DNA of 8,345 nt from Desulfobacterales bacterium S5133MH16 (GCA_001751005.1 MAXL01000274.1:1-8345), one strand, 5' to 3'. Shown: positions 1 to 7,016, counted from the stretch's first letter. Notes: generated by a model from the sequence alone, not told the origin. Program-made: numbers and translations.

Positions 1-772
1 GACCGATGCTTCAATCAACCCGGGTAATAGCGGGGGACCGCTGCTTAACATAAACGGAGAACTTATCGGTATAAATACCGCCATATATGCCAAAGCTCGG
101 GGCATAGGCTTTGCCATACCCATTAATACCGCCAAAAGAATCGTCTCCGATCTCATAAGATACGGAGAAGTTATACCTGCATGGATCGGTATCACCATAC
201 AGGATATTGATACAGACCTTGCACGTTATCTAAAGGCGTCCACCATTAATGGAGTCCTGGTCAAAAAAGCGGAAACGGTCGGTCCTGCACGTAAGGCCGG
301 TATTCGTGAAGGTGATATCATTCTTTCTATTAATACCCGCGATATTGCTTCTGAAAAAGATTTCCATAGAGCAATGCTCGCCCTTTCAGCCGGAGATAAA
401 ATTGATATAACGGTCTGGCGGAACGGCAAAACCAAAACGGTTTCAGTAAAAACATCGGTATTCCCCAAAGAACTGGCTCTGGACCTTGCTTATGATCTTC
501 TGGGTATTTCTGTTGAAAATCTTTCGGCAAAAAACCGTCACATCCATAAATCGTTGGCAAAACAAGGCGTGCTGATTTTAGATGTTAATCGACAATCTTT
601 CCTGGCCCATATCGGCGCAAGACCCGGAGATGTTATACGACAAATAGACGACATGCCTATTAACAACATTAAAGACTTTGAGCAGGCCATTATAAAATAC
701 CGCCAAAAAAATTCACTTGTGATCGTTTTACAGAGAGGAGATCAACTCTATAATATTACCGTAAAATTATAA
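1..772 (+). CDS. HtrA/Deg-family periplasmic serine protease, C-terminal part (5' end outside window)
   Basis: Open from the window edge (first full codon at base 2) to a TAA at 770-772, giving 256 residues. It begins with TDASINPGNSGGPLLN, the active-site segment of trypsin-like HtrA/DegP/DegQ proteases. The nucleophile is the Ser of GNSGGP (visible residue 10, bases 29-31), and GIGFAIP follows at 34-40. The His and Asp of the triad lie outside the window. Two PDZ domains follow, at about residues 62-150 (with GPARKAGIREGDIILSIN) and 165-255 (with GARPGDVIRQIDD). This two-PDZ layout matches DegP/DegQ, which are envelope quality-control proteases/chaperones; the family is exported, but any signal peptide is not visible here. 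The gene stops 134 bases before asnS and shows no functional link to it. Full family members are about 450-500 residues, so roughly half is missing through the window cut, not through damage. Which Deg paralogue this is cannot be decided. Confidence 0.93.
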   Translation, partial: TDASINPGNSGGPLLNINGELIGINTAIYAKARGIGFAIPINTAKRIVSDLIRYGEVIPAWIGITIQDIDTDLARYLKASTINGVLVKKAETVGPARKAGIREGDIILSINTRDIASEKDFHRAMLALSAGDKIDITVWRNGKTKTVSVKTSVFPKELALDLAYDLLGISVENLSAKNRHIHKSLAKQGVLILDVNRQSFLAHIGARPGDVIRQIDDMPINNIKDFEQAIIKYRQKNSLVIVLQRGDQLYNITVKL

Positions 773-807
773 ATGCAGAACTCGTTATCTAATATCAAAA
801 ATGGGCC

Positions 808-837
808 TTGTTTTTAGACAAAGACATTTTGTATAAA
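808..837 (+). promoter_or_regulatory. Weak candidate sigma70-type promoter for asnS
   Basis: TTGTTT (808-813) and TATAAA (832-837) are separated by 18 bases in the gap between the protease gene and asnS. This would give a leader of about 65 bases. The -35 box matches the consensus at only four of six positions and the region is AT-rich, so a chance match is quite possible. No convincing terminator for the protease gene is visible in the same gap. Confidence 0.25.
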
Positions 838-906
838 GAGAAACAAAGTACTGGATAATGGTTGTTTTTCAGAGATTAAATACCATGTCTGAAAGAGAGA
901 TTATAA

Positions 907-2289
907 ATGAAACGTACCAAAATAGTTCAACTGTTACAATCGGAAATCCCGGCAACTAATGTTCTTATAAAAGGGTGGGTTCGAACCCGTCGAGATTCAA
1001 AAGATTTTTCTTTTATCGAAGTCAACGACGGATCATGCCTCAAGAACATTCAGATTCTTGCCGATAGCTCATTAAGAAATTACCCGGACATCTCCAGGCT
1101 CTCAACAGGATCTGCGGTAATTATCAGCGGTAATTTGGTGGAATCCATGGGGGTCGGACAAAAATGGGAGATTCTGGCGGATCGGGTTGAGATTGTCAGT
1201 CTTGCTCCTGAATCCTATCCGATGCAGAAAAAACGCCATACGGACGAGTTTTTAAGAACCATTGCCCATTTAAGACCCAGGACCAACAAATACGGCGCCG
1301 TATTTAGGATAAGATCCGAGCTTTCATATGCCATCCATAAATTTTTCAGGGACAGAGGTTTCAAATATATTCATTCTCCGATCATAACCGGTTCCGATTG
1401 TGAAGGCGCGGGCGAATTGTTCCGAGTAACAACCCTGGCTCCGGAAAATTTTCTAAAAAAAGACGGTATAACAGACTATGGCCAGGATTTTTTTGGGTCC
1501 GAGGCAAATTTGACGGTCTCCGGACAGTTGTCCGCCGAAATGTTTGCCCTGGCTTTAGGAGATGTCTATACCTTCGGCCCAACGTTCAGGGCTGAAAATT
1601 CTCATACCAGCCGGCATGTTGCCGAGTTCTGGATGGTGGAGCCGGAGATGGCGTTCTGCAACCTAGAAGGAAACATGAACTTGGCCGAAGAAATGATAAA
1701 ATATTTAATAAATTTTATACTCGAAGAAAGTAAAGATGATCTTGAACTTTTTGCAAAATTTGTTGATAAAAATTTAATAAAAACCCTGGATAACGTGGCT
1801 TCATCAGATTTTAAACGCTTATCGTATACTTCAGCCGTAGAAATATTAAAAAAATCCCGGAAAAAATTTGAATATGATATCGATTTTGGAAAAGACTTAC
1901 AAACTGAACATGAACGTTACCTTACAGAGCATCACTTTAAAAAACCTCTAATTATATTTGATTACCCTAAAACCATAAAACCGTTTTACATGCGCGTAAA
2001 CGACGACAACAAGACCGTTTCCGCTATGGACGTTCTGGTGCCGAAAATTGGAGAAATTATCGGGGGAAGCCAGCGCGAAGAACGATTAGGCGTACTGGAA
2101 AAAAGAATGGAAGAGATGGGCATGTCGAAAGACACTTACTGGTGGTACCTGGACTCCCGCCGGTTTGGAAGCGTGGAGCATAGTGGTTTCGGTCTGGGAT
2201 TCGAACGACTGCTTATGTTTATAACCGGGATATCCAATATCAGGGATGTGATCCCCTTTCCAAGAACGCCGAACAGTATTGAGTTTTGA
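907..2289 (+). CDS. asnS: Asparaginyl-tRNA synthetase
   Basis: A 460-residue class IIb aminoacyl-tRNA synthetase that charges tRNA-Asn with asparagine in the cytoplasm. The length is close to that of E. coli AsnRS (466). An N-terminal OB-fold anticodon-binding domain (about residues 18-100, VLIKGWVRTRRDSKDFSFIE) precedes the catalytic core. Motif 1 lies around 121-160 (HLRPRTNKYGAVFRIR up to the Pro at 158). Motif 2 is at 227-247 (FRAENSHTSRHVAEFWMVE). Motif 3 is at 427-453, with GFGLGFERLL carrying the ATP-binding Arg, and is followed by the typical ending IPFPRTPNSIEF. FRAENSHTSRH with this ending distinguishes AsnRS from AspRS and LysRS. The ATG at 907 is preceded by the purine-rich AGAGAGA at about 894-900, a modest ribosome binding site. 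The 3' end converges on the thymidylate synthase gene with 33 bases between stops. A direct AsnRS route is present whether or not the organism also has the amidotransferase route. Confidence 0.98.
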   Translation: MKRTKIVQLLQSEIPATNVLIKGWVRTRRDSKDFSFIEVNDGSCLKNIQILADSSLRNYPDISRLSTGSAVIISGNLVESMGVGQKWEILADRVEIVSLAPESYPMQKKRHTDEFLRTIAHLRPRTNKYGAVFRIRSELSYAIHKFFRDRGFKYIHSPIITGSDCEGAGELFRVTTLAPENFLKKDGITDYGQDFFGSEANLTVSGQLSAEMFALALGDVYTFGPTFRAENSHTSRHVAEFWMVEPEMAFCNLEGNMNLAEEMIKYLINFILEESKDDLELFAKFVDKNLIKTLDNVASSDFKRLSYTSAVEILKKSRKKFEYDIDFGKDLQTEHERYLTEHHFKKPLIIFDYPKTIKPFYMRVNDDNKTVSAMDVLVPKIGEIIGGSQREERLGVLEKRMEEMGMSKDTYWWYLDSRRFGSVEHSGFGLGFERLLMFITGISNIRDVIPFPRTPNSIEF

Positions 2290-2322
2290 CAGAACGGGTT
2301 TTAGACGCTGTCCGGTTGATTT

Positions 2323-3114
2323 TTAGGTTTTCATACACCTTAATTTTGCAAGATCTTCGGCATAACCGTATAGGTGTAGCCCCTTGCTTTCAATAATCAT
2401 TTCACCATCTTTCACACCTATTTCCCCGGCCATATAGTTTTTAAGATTCTGAATGCCGGCCAGATTTGCCGGAAGTCCTCCCCATAAATCCCATGATCGA
2501 AAATATATAATAAAATGAAGGGATTCATCCTGTATGCGAGTATCAATAGATCGCAGGCAAGGGGGGTCTAAAAGCGTAAGATCGGTCGGATGTGCAACCT
2601 GTAATACCATTTGATTATTTCTGCCCCCGTACGCTTTATATGTCTGAATAACCCACTCTATCTGATTTAGATACAGTTTCCCGTTTTCTTCAAAAACAGC
2701 TTGGCCGTCGACCTCTCTTTTATCTATTATTTCAGTATTGCCCTGTTCCCACCACGCAAGCTTATCACCGGTAAGGGGTGTTCTTGTAAGACGTTCGCCG
2801 TACGTGTACGATTCACCGGGCTCCTTGCGACCCGTCATCAAATATTCAATATACGATCTTTCGTACCCTTCACCGCCATATATATATTCGTGCTCTACTG
2901 GGTTGGGAATACCGCAGGACGGGGGAATGTCCGGCAGAAGTGGCTCTGAATACGGATGGATGACGTGACCAAAAAAATAATCATATTCCAGCCTTGTCTG
3001 CCCGGCATAACTGCCTCGATCTATTTTAAACCGTCGTCCATGATCGAGAATATCATGAACGGCCTGAAACCAAAGGTCCGGTAAGTCTCTTGCTTGAATC
3101 TTATGAATATACAT
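2323..3114 (-). CDS. thyA: Thymidylate synthase, ThyA superfamily (divergent, methanogen-like type)
   Basis: A 263-residue protein recognised by the ThyA-type catalytic C-terminal half. The Cys nucleophile is C186 in LLDPPCLRSID. The phosphate-binding R206-S207-x-D209 sits in FRSWDLWGGLP. N217 in GLPANLAG corresponds to the Asn that selects dUMP over dCMP, and H247-x-Y249 in GLHLYGY is the nucleotide-sugar contact. GRNNQM near 164-169 matches the other phosphate Arg region. The N-terminal half (HPYSEPLLPDIPP, YIEYLMTG, GESYTYGERL) resembles archaeal/methanogen-type synthases more than E. coli ThyA. The expected role is reductive methylation of dUMP to dTMP with methylene-tetrahydrofolate. It is the third gene of dnaN-gyrB-thyA, starting 12 bases after the gyrB stop. 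No Shine-Dalgarno is seen before the ATG, so translation is probably coupled. A dUMP hydroxymethylase or other superfamily activity cannot be excluded. Its GC content is clearly above that of gyrB and dnaN. Confidence 0.85.
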   Translation of the reverse strand: MYIHKIQARDLPDLWFQAVHDILDHGRRFKIDRGSYAGQTRLEYDYFFGHVIHPYSEPLLPDIPPSCGIPNPVEHEYIYGGEGYERSYIEYLMTGRKEPGESYTYGERLTRTPLTGDKLAWWEQGNTEIIDKREVDGQAVFEENGKLYLNQIEWVIQTYKAYGGRNNQMVLQVAHPTDLTLLDPPCLRSIDTRIQDESLHFIIYFRSWDLWGGLPANLAGIQNLKNYMAGEIGVKDGEMIIESKGLHLYGYAEDLAKLRCMKT

Positions 3115-3126
3115 CGCTATGTTTTT

Positions 3127-5565
3127 TTATATATCCAGCATGCTTACTTCAAGGGCATTATTGTTTATAAATTCTCTTCTGGGTTCAACTTGTTCGCCCA
3201 TGAGAATTGTAAAAATTTCATCCGATTCAACCACATCCTCTACTTTAACCTGTAAAAGGGTTCTTTTTTCGGGATTCATTGTGGTTTCCCATAACTGGTC
3301 GGGATTCATTTCACCCAGACCTTTATATCGTTGAATACCGAGCCCTTTTTTTCCTTCTGTTATCATAAAAAATAGAAAGTTTTCTTTATCTTGTATGCAA
3401 ATCGAATCTGTTTTGTTGTCTTTGTTAAAAATAAGAAATGGCGGATTATCATATTTAAAAATATTTTTACCCAGGACAAGGATTTTTTGAAAATCATTTG
3501 AATAAATAAGACTCCGGCCTATCTTTACAGGTGTAACATTTTTGCCGGCCAAATCCATCGAAAATTGTCTTTGGTTTCCGTTAAAGGGCGGCGTAACAGT
3601 CAATTCATAAATATTTCGTTCATAATTCCAGTTTAACTCGCTGACATCATAATTTTTTTCACTTAACATCGTCCTTAAATTCGACATTTTTTCTTGGCTT
3701 TGAAGAAAATCTTTATTTTCAACCTCTTGTTTAATAAGTAATTCTATAAGATCATTCTGAAAACCACGTTTTTCCATTCTCGACAAAATTAAATAATATT
3801 CCGAAAGCTCAGATATAAAAAGATATAATTTGTGTTCTGAAAGTATGGTTTCATGTTTTCCGATCTTAATATCTTTTTTATTACAAACCCTCTTTAACAC
3901 ATAATCATTGAATTCCTTTTCATTTTTTAGATAAATCGCTTTTTTTCCTTTGCCGACTTTAAATAAAGGGGGTTGCGCGATGTACAAATAGCCCCTATCA
4001 ACCATTTCTTTCATGTGTCTGTAAAAAAAAGTTAACAGAAGCGTTCTGATATGAGATCCGTCAACATCGGCATCTGTCATTATAATGGTTTTGTAATACC
4101 TGATTTTATCAATATCGTATTCTTCCTTACCCACACCGGTGCCCAGTACAGTTATGATATTTTTTATTTCCTCACTACGTAGCATTTTATCAAAACGCGA
4201 TTTTTCAACATTTATTATTTTACCTTTTAACGGTAAAATCGCCTGAAATTTTCTATCTCTGCCCTGTTTCGCACTGCCCCCTGCAGAATCCCCTTCCACA
4301 AGGAAAAGTTCTCTTTCAGAAGGTTCTGAAATCTGGCATTCAGCAAGTTTACCCGGAAGCGTTGAATCAATCAAAGCTCCCTGTTTTCTGGCCAAATCCC
4401 GAGCGCGTTTTGCTGCATCTCTTGCTCGAGAAGCATCAATGGCTTTAGTAATGATTTTTCTGGCCACTGCTGGATTTTCTTCCAGAAAAATATTTAATTT
4501 TTCGTTTATAAGGGACTCAACAAGTCCTTTGACCTCGCTATTTCCAAGTTTTGTTTTTGTTTGACCCTCGAACTGGGGGGATTTTATTCTAATACTTATA
4601 ACCGCGGTCAATCCTTCTCTTATATCCTCACCACTAATCTTTGCCTGAAGATTTTTCGGAAGATTTCCATTGGTCGCATATTGATTTATGGTACGCGTTA
4701 ACCCCGCTTTAAAACCTATAAGATGAAACCCTCCCTCTATTGTGTTGATATTATTAGCAAATGAAAATATTTTCTCATTAAATGTATCATTATACTGGAT
4801 GGAAACTTCTATCTGAACTTCGTTTTTTATTCCCTCTATAAAAATAGGTTTATGAAGCACTAAATTTCTTCTGTTAAGATATTCAACAAATGAAACAATG
4901 CCCCCTTTATAAAAAAACTCATCCTTTTTATCCGAACGTTCATCTTCTATTATTAATCTTACCCCTTTATTTAAAAAAGCGAGCTCCCTTAACCTTCGAA
5001 TCAATATTTCATAACTAAAATCATCTGTTTCTAAAATTTGTGTATCAGGAATGAAATGTATTTTCGTACCCCGTTTTTTTGTTTTACCTATAATACTTAA
5101 TTCTCTCGTTTTTATACCTTTTTCATAGTTCTGATAATAAACATTTCCGTCAGTATAAACTTCTACTTCCAATATTTTAGAAAGTGCGTTTACCACTGAA
5201 ACGCCCACACCGTGTAACCCTCCGGAAACTTTATAGGAATGATCGTCGAATTTTCCTCCTGAATGAAGCTTTGTCATTACAACGTCAACGGCGGGCATAT
5301 TCTCTGTTTTTTGAATTCCTACAGGTATTCCTCTTCCATTATCTTCAACACTGACACTATTATCGGTATGAATGGTAACAATAATCTTATCACAATATCC
5401 TGCCATAGCTTCATCAATACTGTTATCTACAACTTCATATACAAGATGATGAAGCCCTTGGATATTGATATTTCCGATATACATTGCAGGCCTTTTTCTC
5501 ACAGCTTCGAGGCCCTCGAGAACTTTTATATTATCTGCGTTATATGTTTGTTGTTCTTTATTCAT
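3127..5565 (-). CDS. gyrB: DNA gyrase subunit B
   Basis: A complete 812-residue GyrB, the ATPase and TOPRIM subunit of the A2B2 gyrase that introduces negative supercoils. The GHKL ATPase domain shows E44 and N48 in YEVVDNSIDEA, D75 in VEDNGRGIP, and GGLHGVGVSVVNALS at 115-129. The TOPRIM metal ligands are E424 (LVEGDSAGGSAKQGRD) and D498/D500/D502 (DADVDGSHIRTLLLTFF), the same numbers as in E. coli GyrB. The C-terminal IQRYKGLGEMNPDQLWETTM and the end FINNNALEVSMLDI are canonical. Between about residues 560 and 735 lies the large insertion typical of Gram-negative GyrB. Here it is rich in Lys, Glu and Asn and much less conserved than the rest. The start ATG shares ATGA with the dnaN stop, which indicates translational coupling. 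GyrB is preferred over ParE because of the length with insertion and the dnaN linkage. Coding composition is very AT-rich except in the conserved TOPRIM core. Confidence 0.98.
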   Translation of the reverse strand: MNKEQQTYNADNIKVLEGLEAVRKRPAMYIGNINIQGLHHLVYEVVDNSIDEAMAGYCDKIIVTIHTDNSVSVEDNGRGIPVGIQKTENMPAVDVVMTKLHSGGKFDDHSYKVSGGLHGVGVSVVNALSKILEVEVYTDGNVYYQNYEKGIKTRELSIIGKTKKRGTKIHFIPDTQILETDDFSYEILIRRLRELAFLNKGVRLIIEDERSDKKDEFFYKGGIVSFVEYLNRRNLVLHKPIFIEGIKNEVQIEVSIQYNDTFNEKIFSFANNINTIEGGFHLIGFKAGLTRTINQYATNGNLPKNLQAKISGEDIREGLTAVISIRIKSPQFEGQTKTKLGNSEVKGLVESLINEKLNIFLEENPAVARKIITKAIDASRARDAAKRARDLARKQGALIDSTLPGKLAECQISEPSERELFLVEGDSAGGSAKQGRDRKFQAILPLKGKIINVEKSRFDKMLRSEEIKNIITVLGTGVGKEEYDIDKIRYYKTIIMTDADVDGSHIRTLLLTFFYRHMKEMVDRGYLYIAQPPLFKVGKGKKAIYLKNEKEFNDYVLKRVCNKKDIKIGKHETILSEHKLYLFISELSEYYLILSRMEKRGFQNDLIELLIKQEVENKDFLQSQEKMSNLRTMLSEKNYDVSELNWNYERNIYELTVTPPFNGNQRQFSMDLAGKNVTPVKIGRSLIYSNDFQKILVLGKNIFKYDNPPFLIFNKDNKTDSICIQDKENFLFFMITEGKKGLGIQRYKGLGEMNPDQLWETTMNPEKRTLLQVKVEDVVESDEIFTILMGEQVEPRREFINNNALEVSMLDI

Positions 5566-6680
5566 ATTCTCATCGGCATATTTACAGTTATATAGGTATC
5601 GTCATTTTCCCCTTCCATTAAACACGGTTTTTCTTCATCGATTATATTAATAATGACTTTCTCAGAATCTATAACACTGAGTGTATCAATAAAGTATTTT
5701 GGATTAAACGCAACTTCAATAGGGTCACCTTTAAAATCTATATCCATATCTTCTTTTGATTCACCGATATCGGGATTTGTAGTTCTTATAAAAAGTTTAT
5801 CATCACTAAAATTAAAAATAACTCCTTTATAATTTTCAGAAGACAAAATACTCATTCTTTTCAACATCATCAAAAACATATTTCTATTTATATGAAGCGC
5901 ATGAGAAGCACGTTTTTTTATTATATCGGCGTATTCCGGAAAATCTCCTTCAAGAAGCCGTATTATTATTGTTTCTGTATCTTTTTTTATTATAAAATTA
6001 TTATTTTTAATACCCAGTTGAACTATCCCTACAGGATCAAGAAACTTAACAACTTCATTCATACCCTTTTTTGGAATAATTATACCTTGTTCTCGAGGAA
6101 GTTTAACATCCTTTTCATAAACTTGATCGATCTTTGAAAGCCGGTTGCCGTCGGTTGATACCATCCGAACTATATTTTGATCATCCTTATGAATAATTTC
6201 AAAATATATTCCTGTAATATGAGCCCGTTTTTCATCAGAAGCACCGGTAATAATAATCATTTTTTCTATCATATTTTTAAATACGCCCGAATCGATACTA
6301 AAAAATTCAACATCATCTATATGTGGCGTTTCAGGAAAATCTTCGGAATTCATTCCAACAATATTATACTCAACCGTTTTATTTCCTATTTTGATCCAGT
6401 GATTTTCAATTTCATTAATCTGTATTTCATCACTCGGAAATTCTCTTACTATCTCATAGAACTTTCTTGAATTAATGACTATGCTTCCATGTGATTCAAC
6501 TTTTGCAGGATATTGTCCTTCAAATCCTGTTTCAAGATCAGTAACTACCATAGTTATGCCATAATCTGTTGTACTTATTAAAATATTCGCTGTTATTGCC
6601 AGGTTGCTTTTTCTTCCGGTTAATCCTTGAACTCTTGATAATATATCGACGATGTCTTGTTTTTTAATTTTAAATTTCAT
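5562..6680 (-). CDS. dnaN: DNA polymerase III sliding clamp, beta subunit
   Basis: A 372-residue beta clamp. The homodimeric ring tethers replicative polymerase and repair enzymes to DNA. Length and ending are canonical: the last residues are TVNMPMRI, equivalent to the VVMPMRL that helps form the peptide-binding pocket in E. coli. Other family marks are ITANILIST near 28-36, VTDLETGFEG near 46-55, the central GIIIPKKGMNEVVKF and the third-domain NPKYFIDTL. Three similar domains of about 120 residues fit the length. I chose ATG at 6678-6680 rather than the in-frame TTG at 6684-6686, because AAAAGGAA lies 7 bases before the ATG but practically touches the TTG. The stop TGA overlaps the gyrB ATG. 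recF is missing between them, unlike the common dnaA-dnaN-recF-gyrB order, and dnaA is not in this window. GC is very low (13 of 60 bases in 5941-6000). Confidence 0.97.
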   Translation of the reverse strand: MKFKIKKQDIVDILSRVQGLTGRKSNLAITANILISTTDYGITMVVTDLETGFEGQYPAKVESHGSIVINSRKFYEIVREFPSDEIQINEIENHWIKIGNKTVEYNIVGMNSEDFPETPHIDDVEFFSIDSGVFKNMIEKMIIITGASDEKRAHITGIYFEIIHKDDQNIVRMVSTDGNRLSKIDQVYEKDVKLPREQGIIIPKKGMNEVVKFLDPVGIVQLGIKNNNFIIKKDTETIIIRLLEGDFPEYADIIKKRASHALHINRNMFLMMLKRMSILSSENYKGVIFNFSDDKLFIRTTNPDIGESKEDMDIDFKGDPIEVAFNPKYFIDTLSVIDSEKVIINIIDEEKPCLMEGENDDTYITVNMPMRI

Positions 6681-6686
6681 TATCAA

Positions 6687-6694
6687 TTCCTTTT
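6687..6694 (-). promoter_or_regulatory. dnaN ribosome binding site
   Basis: On the minus strand this reads AAAAGGAA. The AAGGA core ends 7 bases before the ATG at 6680. The spacing decides the start codon: it fits the ATG and leaves almost no room for the upstream TTG at 6686. Confidence 0.8.
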
Positions 6695-6789
6695 AATATT
6701 TTAAAATATATTAATAATAATATTAAAGGCTGTTAATAAGTATAATAACTTTTGAACCTGCTTATTTTATAGAAAAAAAATTAATAACA

Positions 6790-6813
6790 AATATATATAA
6801 AAAAAATAAAAAA
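6790..6813 (+). repeat. 24-base direct repeat, copy 1 (intergenic)
   Basis: The stretch AATATATAT, then eight A, one T and six A is identical to 7314-7337 inside the EndoQ gene. It is low-complexity AT sequence, so a recent duplication or chance convergence in an AT-rich genome are both possible. Confidence 0.5.
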
Positions 6814-6854
6814 CTTATAAAAATAGTGAATTTTAAAGAAGTCAAAAATAATTG

Positions 6855-6876
6855 TTAATAACTAATAAGTTATTAA
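6855..6876. repeat. 9-bp perfect inverted repeat in the dnaN/EndoQ spacer
   Basis: TTAATAACT (6855-6863) and AGTTATTAA (6868-6876) are exact reverse complements separated by AATA. After one mismatched pair, two more outer pairs (T/A) also match. The left arm includes most of the second TGTTAATAA copy. It could be a protein-binding dyad or an AT hairpin. It is not followed by features of an intrinsic terminator for a nearby gene, and it sits well upstream of both flanking genes. Confidence 0.6.
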
Positions 6877-6930
6877 AAAGATATATTTTTAAATAGCCAC
6901 AATTTGATTGTTTGATAAAATATGATATTT

Positions 6931-6959
6931 TTGATAGTGTAAAATATACTATATATAGT
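6931..6959 (+). promoter_or_regulatory. Sigma70-type promoter for the EndoQ gene
   Basis: TTGATA (6931-6936) and TATAGT (6954-6959) are each one base from the sigma70 consensus and are separated by exactly 17 bases. Transcription would start near 6966, giving a leader of about 50 bases before the ATG at 7017. AT-rich DNA yields many chance -10 boxes, but the combination of both boxes with ideal spacing and correct orientation is the best in the region. A 16-bp palindrome covers the -10 box. Confidence 0.55.
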
Positions 6960-6961
6960 AT
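6946..6961. promoter_or_regulatory. Perfect 16-bp palindrome over the EndoQ -10 box, candidate operator
   Basis: ATACTATATATAGTAT equals its own reverse complement over all 16 bases. It spans the whole TATAGT -10 box and the last bases of the spacer of the promoter at 6931-6959. A dimeric repressor bound here would block RNA polymerase. The palindrome has an alternating AT core, so chance formation is easier than for mixed sequence. No regulator gene is present in the window. Confidence 0.4.
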
Positions 6962-7016
6962 GTAACTTATTATATATATACCGCTTATAATTTTTACACA
7001 AGAGTTTTTATGGTAT

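Larger units (their letters stand above)
6681..7016. other. AT-rich divergent intergenic region between dnaN and the EndoQ gene (possible origin-like or regulatory region)
   Basis: This region of about 336 bases has no gene on either strand and is extremely AT-rich. It separates the leftward dnaN-gyrB-thyA operon from the rightward EndoQ gene, so both are transcribed away from it. The word TTAATAA occurs at 6711, 6733, 6781 and 6855, and inverted at 6870. The 9-mer TGTTAATAA occurs exactly twice (6731-6739, 6853-6861) and differs at two positions from the DnaA-box complement TGTGGATAA. TTTTACACA at 6992-7000 also differs at two positions from TTATCCACA. No perfect DnaA box is present. For dnaN, the best minus-strand promoter I can find is TTGACT (6845-6840), 18 bases, TTTATA (6821-6816); this is weak. 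The region must hold the promoters of both flanking genes. An origin or unwinding-element role is inference only. Confidence 0.6.

Noticed and set aside
818..832. Small hairpin ACAAA/TTTGT in the gap before asnS, considered as a terminator of the protease gene or an asnS leader element.
   Set aside because: Only five weak base pairs, no GC clamp, and no clean T run after it; it also overlaps the promoter candidate.
885..960. Short reading frame starting at ATG 885, upstream of and overlapping asnS.
   Set aside because: It is about 24 codons long and out of frame with asnS. It has no recognisable product or ribosome binding site, and the downstream ATG at 907 fits AsnRS exactly.
2288..2325. 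Possible bidirectional terminator between asnS and the thymidylate synthase gene: GACAG (2288-2292) pairs with CTGTC (2308-2312), with ATTTTT following at 2319.
   Set aside because: The stem is only 5 bp with a 15-base loop, and the T run begins several bases after the stem. The alternative stem AACGGG/CCGGTT has an internal G-G mismatch. The convergent gap probably contains a terminator, but this one is not convincing.
2701..2968. Plus-strand open frames antisense to the thymidylate synthase gene.
   Set aside because: Two overlapping frames without recognisable domains; the minus strand has the catalytic motifs of thymidylate synthase.
5423..5431. TTATCTACA, one base from the DnaA box TTATCCACA.
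   Set aside because: It lies within the highly conserved VVDNSID codons of gyrB and stands alone, so it is explained by coding constraint.
5892..6470. Plus-strand open frames antisense to dnaN (5892-6137 and 6177-6470).
   Set aside because: Their translations are Ile/Phe/Tyr/Asn-rich and lack any family pattern, as expected for the antisense of AT-rich coding sequence. The minus strand clearly encodes DnaN.
6684..6686. TTG as the dnaN start, adding two residues.
   Set aside because: The ribosome binding site AAAAGGAA nearly abuts the TTG but is 7 bases from the ATG at 6680, which also begins at the normal clamp N-terminus.
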